A DNA stretch of 64,000 nucleotides from Geothrix limicola (GTDB lineage: Bacteria; Acidobacteriota; Holophagae; Holophagales; Holophagaceae), in contig NZ_BSDE01000002.1 in NCBI RefSeq assembly GCF_030268085.1, positions 124,001 to 188,000 on the forward strand, written 5' to 3'. This document shows, piece after piece, positions 62,458 through 64,000 of the stretch. Each line of letters opens with the position of its first letter. Positions within the stretch are counted from its first letter, which is position 1. The notes under the pieces are model-generated. The model had not been told where the DNA came from and did not search any database. It was given only the letters and a program-made list of their open reading frames with translations. A program made the translations under genes and the position numbers.

Positions 62458-64000
62458 ACCCCGCTGGATCCCGCCCGTCGGCTGCTTCGGCCCCCGCCCC
62501 TGGCAGGAGCGGCTAGAGCAGGCCCGCGAGGTGCTCGGCGATCTCGGCCTCGATCCCGCCCTCGCCGCCCTGGCGCACCGCCTCGCGCGCCTGGCGCCGG
62601 AAGCCGAAGAAGCCGCCTTCTGGATCCTGCTCGGCGTGCTCACCTCCGAAGGCGAAGGGCACAGCCGCGTGGACCTGGATCATCCCGCCTGGCCCGAGCC
62701 CCTGGCCCGCGCCATGGGGCCCTGGGAGCCGCTGCGCGCGGCCCTCGACGGCCCCGCCATGGCTTCTCTCATCGGGCTTCAGGATCGCCCCTTGATCCGC
62801 ACAGACGCGGCGCCTGGGCTTGGCTCAGGCGCCGCGTGGGGGAGCACGAGGGGGGACGCAGAGGACGCAAAGCGTCTGGGCGGTCTCCCCTCGTTCACGG
62901 CAGGCCGCTGGCTGTCCTCCCAGCGCCTGCGCGCCGCGGAAACCCGCGTCGCACGCGCGGTGAAGGCGCGGCTCTCCGCGACGCGCCTCAGCGAAGCGCC
63001 CTGCGAGCGCGTGATCGAGGATCCGGTGCGCCTCAACGCCGAACAGGCCCGCGCCGTCGCGCTGGCCCTGAACGCGCCCCTCAGCCTCATCACCGGGCGG
63101 CCGGGCACGGGGAAGACCTCCATCGTCGTCGCCCTGCTGCGGGCAATACAACGCCAGACCCAGCCCATCGCCCTCGATCGCATCCTTCTCGCGGCGCCCA
63201 CGGGCAAGGCCGCCCAGCGCATGGGCGAGGCCCTCCGCCTGGGCCTGGCTGGCCTCCACGCGCCCGACGCCCTGGACCTGGCGCTGCGCGAGAATGCCCC
63301 CGAGCCCATGACCCTCCACCGGGCCCTGGGCTACCACCCGGATCTGGGCGGCTTCCGTCATGGCCCGGACAACCCGCTTCCCGCCGACCTCGTGCTCGTG
63401 GACGAGGCTTCGATGATCGGCCTCGAACTCCTCGAAGGCCTGCTGGAGGCCCTCGCCCCTGAGGCGAAGCTCGTGCTGCTGGGCGACGCCCACCAGCTGC
63501 CTTCGGTGGATGCCGGCGCGGCCTTCCGCGAGCTGGTGGCGGGCCTGCCCGAAGCCACCGTCACCCTGCGCGAAAGCTACCGCATGGATCCCCGCAACCC
63601 GAAAGGGCGCCACATCCTCCTGCAGGCGGAACGCATCCAGGATCCCGCCAGGAATGCGGAGCTGTGGGGCGAGGACGGCCTCCGTCGCGGGGCCCTGAAC
63701 GAAGCCTCGGGCGGCGTGTGGCTGGTGGAGCCCCAGGCACCGAAGCGCCGATGGATGGCCGCTTTCCTGGAGCACTGGATGCAGGCGCGGATCTGGAACG
63801 GCGAGGGCTCCGCGGCCTGGCGCGCCCGCGTCCTGAGCCCCCTCGCGCTCGGCCCCGGGGGCTGGGCCGAGGTGGATCTGGCGCGGGCCCGGGCCCTGCT
63901 GGCGCATTTCGACGGCTTCCGCCTGCTCTGCCCTGTGAACGAGGGGGCGGACCTCGTCGGTGTGGATCCGATGAACCAGCACCTGCACGCCCTCGCGCTG
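62450..64000 (+). CDS. recD: Exodeoxyribonuclease V alpha subunit (RecD), 3' end beyond window
   Basis: The frame reads MPEPRWIPPVGCFG and continues open to the window end (517 codons). RecD is the fast 5'-3' SF1 helicase of RecBCD. Walker A GRPGTGKT is at 216-223, and AAPTGKAAQRM, LVDEASMI (D318) and LLGDAHQLPSVDAG follow. The ATG at 62450 overlaps the recB stop. Between QDRPLIRTDA and GRWLSSQRLRAAE, residues about 120-151 are a Gly/Ala-rich segment (APGLGSGAAWGSTRGDAEDA and the following residues) that has no place in the family alignment. It is encoded by the palindromic element copy B. The insertion keeps the frame and the rest of the protein is intact. Confidence 0.92.
   Translation, partial: MPEPRWIPPVGCFGPRPWQERLEQAREVLGDLGLDPALAALAHRLARLAPEAEEAAFWILLGVLTSEGEGHSRVDLDHPAWPEPLARAMGPWEPLRAALDGPAMASLIGLQDRPLIRTDAAPGLGSGAAWGSTRGDAEDAKRLGGLPSFTAGRWLSSQRLRAAETRVARAVKARLSATRLSEAPCERVIEDPVRLNAEQARAVALALNAPLSLITGRPGTGKTSIVVALLRAIQRQTQPIALDRILLAAPTGKAAQRMGEALRLGLAGLHAPDALDLALRENAPEPMTLHRALGYHPDLGGFRHGPDNPLPADLVLVDEASMIGLELLEGLLEALAPEAKLVLLGDAHQLPSVDAGAAFRELVAGLPEATVTLRESYRMDPRNPKGRHILLQAERIQDPARNAELWGEDGLRRGALNEASGGVWLVEPQAPKRRWMAAFLEHWMQARIWNGEGSAAWRARVLSPLALGPGGWAEVDLARARALLAHFDGFRLLCPVNEGADLVGVDPMNQHLHALAL
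62794..62903. repeat. Two-hairpin palindromic element, copy B (in frame within recD)
   Basis: The first hairpin pairs 62807-62818 with 62824-62835 around CTTGG, with a stem sequence different from copy A but pairing kept (one G-T wobble). The second pairs ACGAGGGGGGAC (62846-62857) with GTCTCCCCTCGT (62883-62894), again one wobble. The 29-base core 62836-62864 is identical to copy A. It adds about 96 bases, a whole number of codons, to recD. Confidence 0.8.

Overview
This is a GC-rich chromosomal segment of a diderm (outer-membrane) bacterium. It carries BamA, a Skp/OmpH-type chaperone, many lipoprotein signal peptides and a ClpC-type unfoldase. The mix of proteobacteria-like envelope genes, ClpC, an ECF42-type sigma factor, DUF1573/DUF4382 lipoproteins and giant IPT/TIG lipoproteins would fit an acidobacterium of the Holophaga/Geothrix kind. 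That placement is an inference from gene content; no rRNA gene is present to settle it.

Left end (1-9.4 kb): a minus-strand envelope/proteostasis cluster runs clpC > bamA > ompH > MFS transporter > acyltransferase, with a 4-base ATGA overlap between clpC and bamA. Divergent from it is purA, followed by tRNA-Lys(UUU), tRNA-Glu(UUC) and a strong intrinsic terminator.

9.6-17.4 kb: a redox/nitrosative-stress block. It has a small membrane protein, a SLAC1/TehA-type transporter, a NarL-type two-component system, and a Dnr/NnrR-like Crp-Fnr regulator divergent from the di-iron repair protein RIC (YtfE/ScdA). A perfect TTGA-N6-TCAA box lies in the divergent promoter. An indolepyruvate/phenylpyruvate decarboxylase-cupin pair follows.

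17.4-21.5 kb: a decayed peptidoglycan transglycosylase pseudogene, an ECF42 sigma factor with its DGPF/YCII partner, and a split-permease/PadR operon with a long perfect palindrome in its leader.

21.6-52.3 kb: about 30 kb of cell-surface genes. Three giant paralogous lipoproteins (about 2,000-2,550 residues) each combine tandem IPT/TIG domains, jelly-roll-like modules and a C-terminal metzincin-like site. Between them lie a DUF1573 protein and an operon of a 2,073-residue six-hairpin glycosidase, with NPCBM modules, Ig-like repeats and a C-terminal dockerin, plus a small lipoprotein that could be its cohesin-like anchor. DUF4382 and YXWGXW lipoproteins close the block.

52.3-64 kb: a secreted cyclophilin and a DUF885 protein (minus strand), then dinB and the overlapping recC-recB-recD cluster. 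A two-hairpin palindromic repeat occurs twice here: once between genes upstream of dinB and once inserted in frame within recD, adding about 32 residues. The window ends inside recD.
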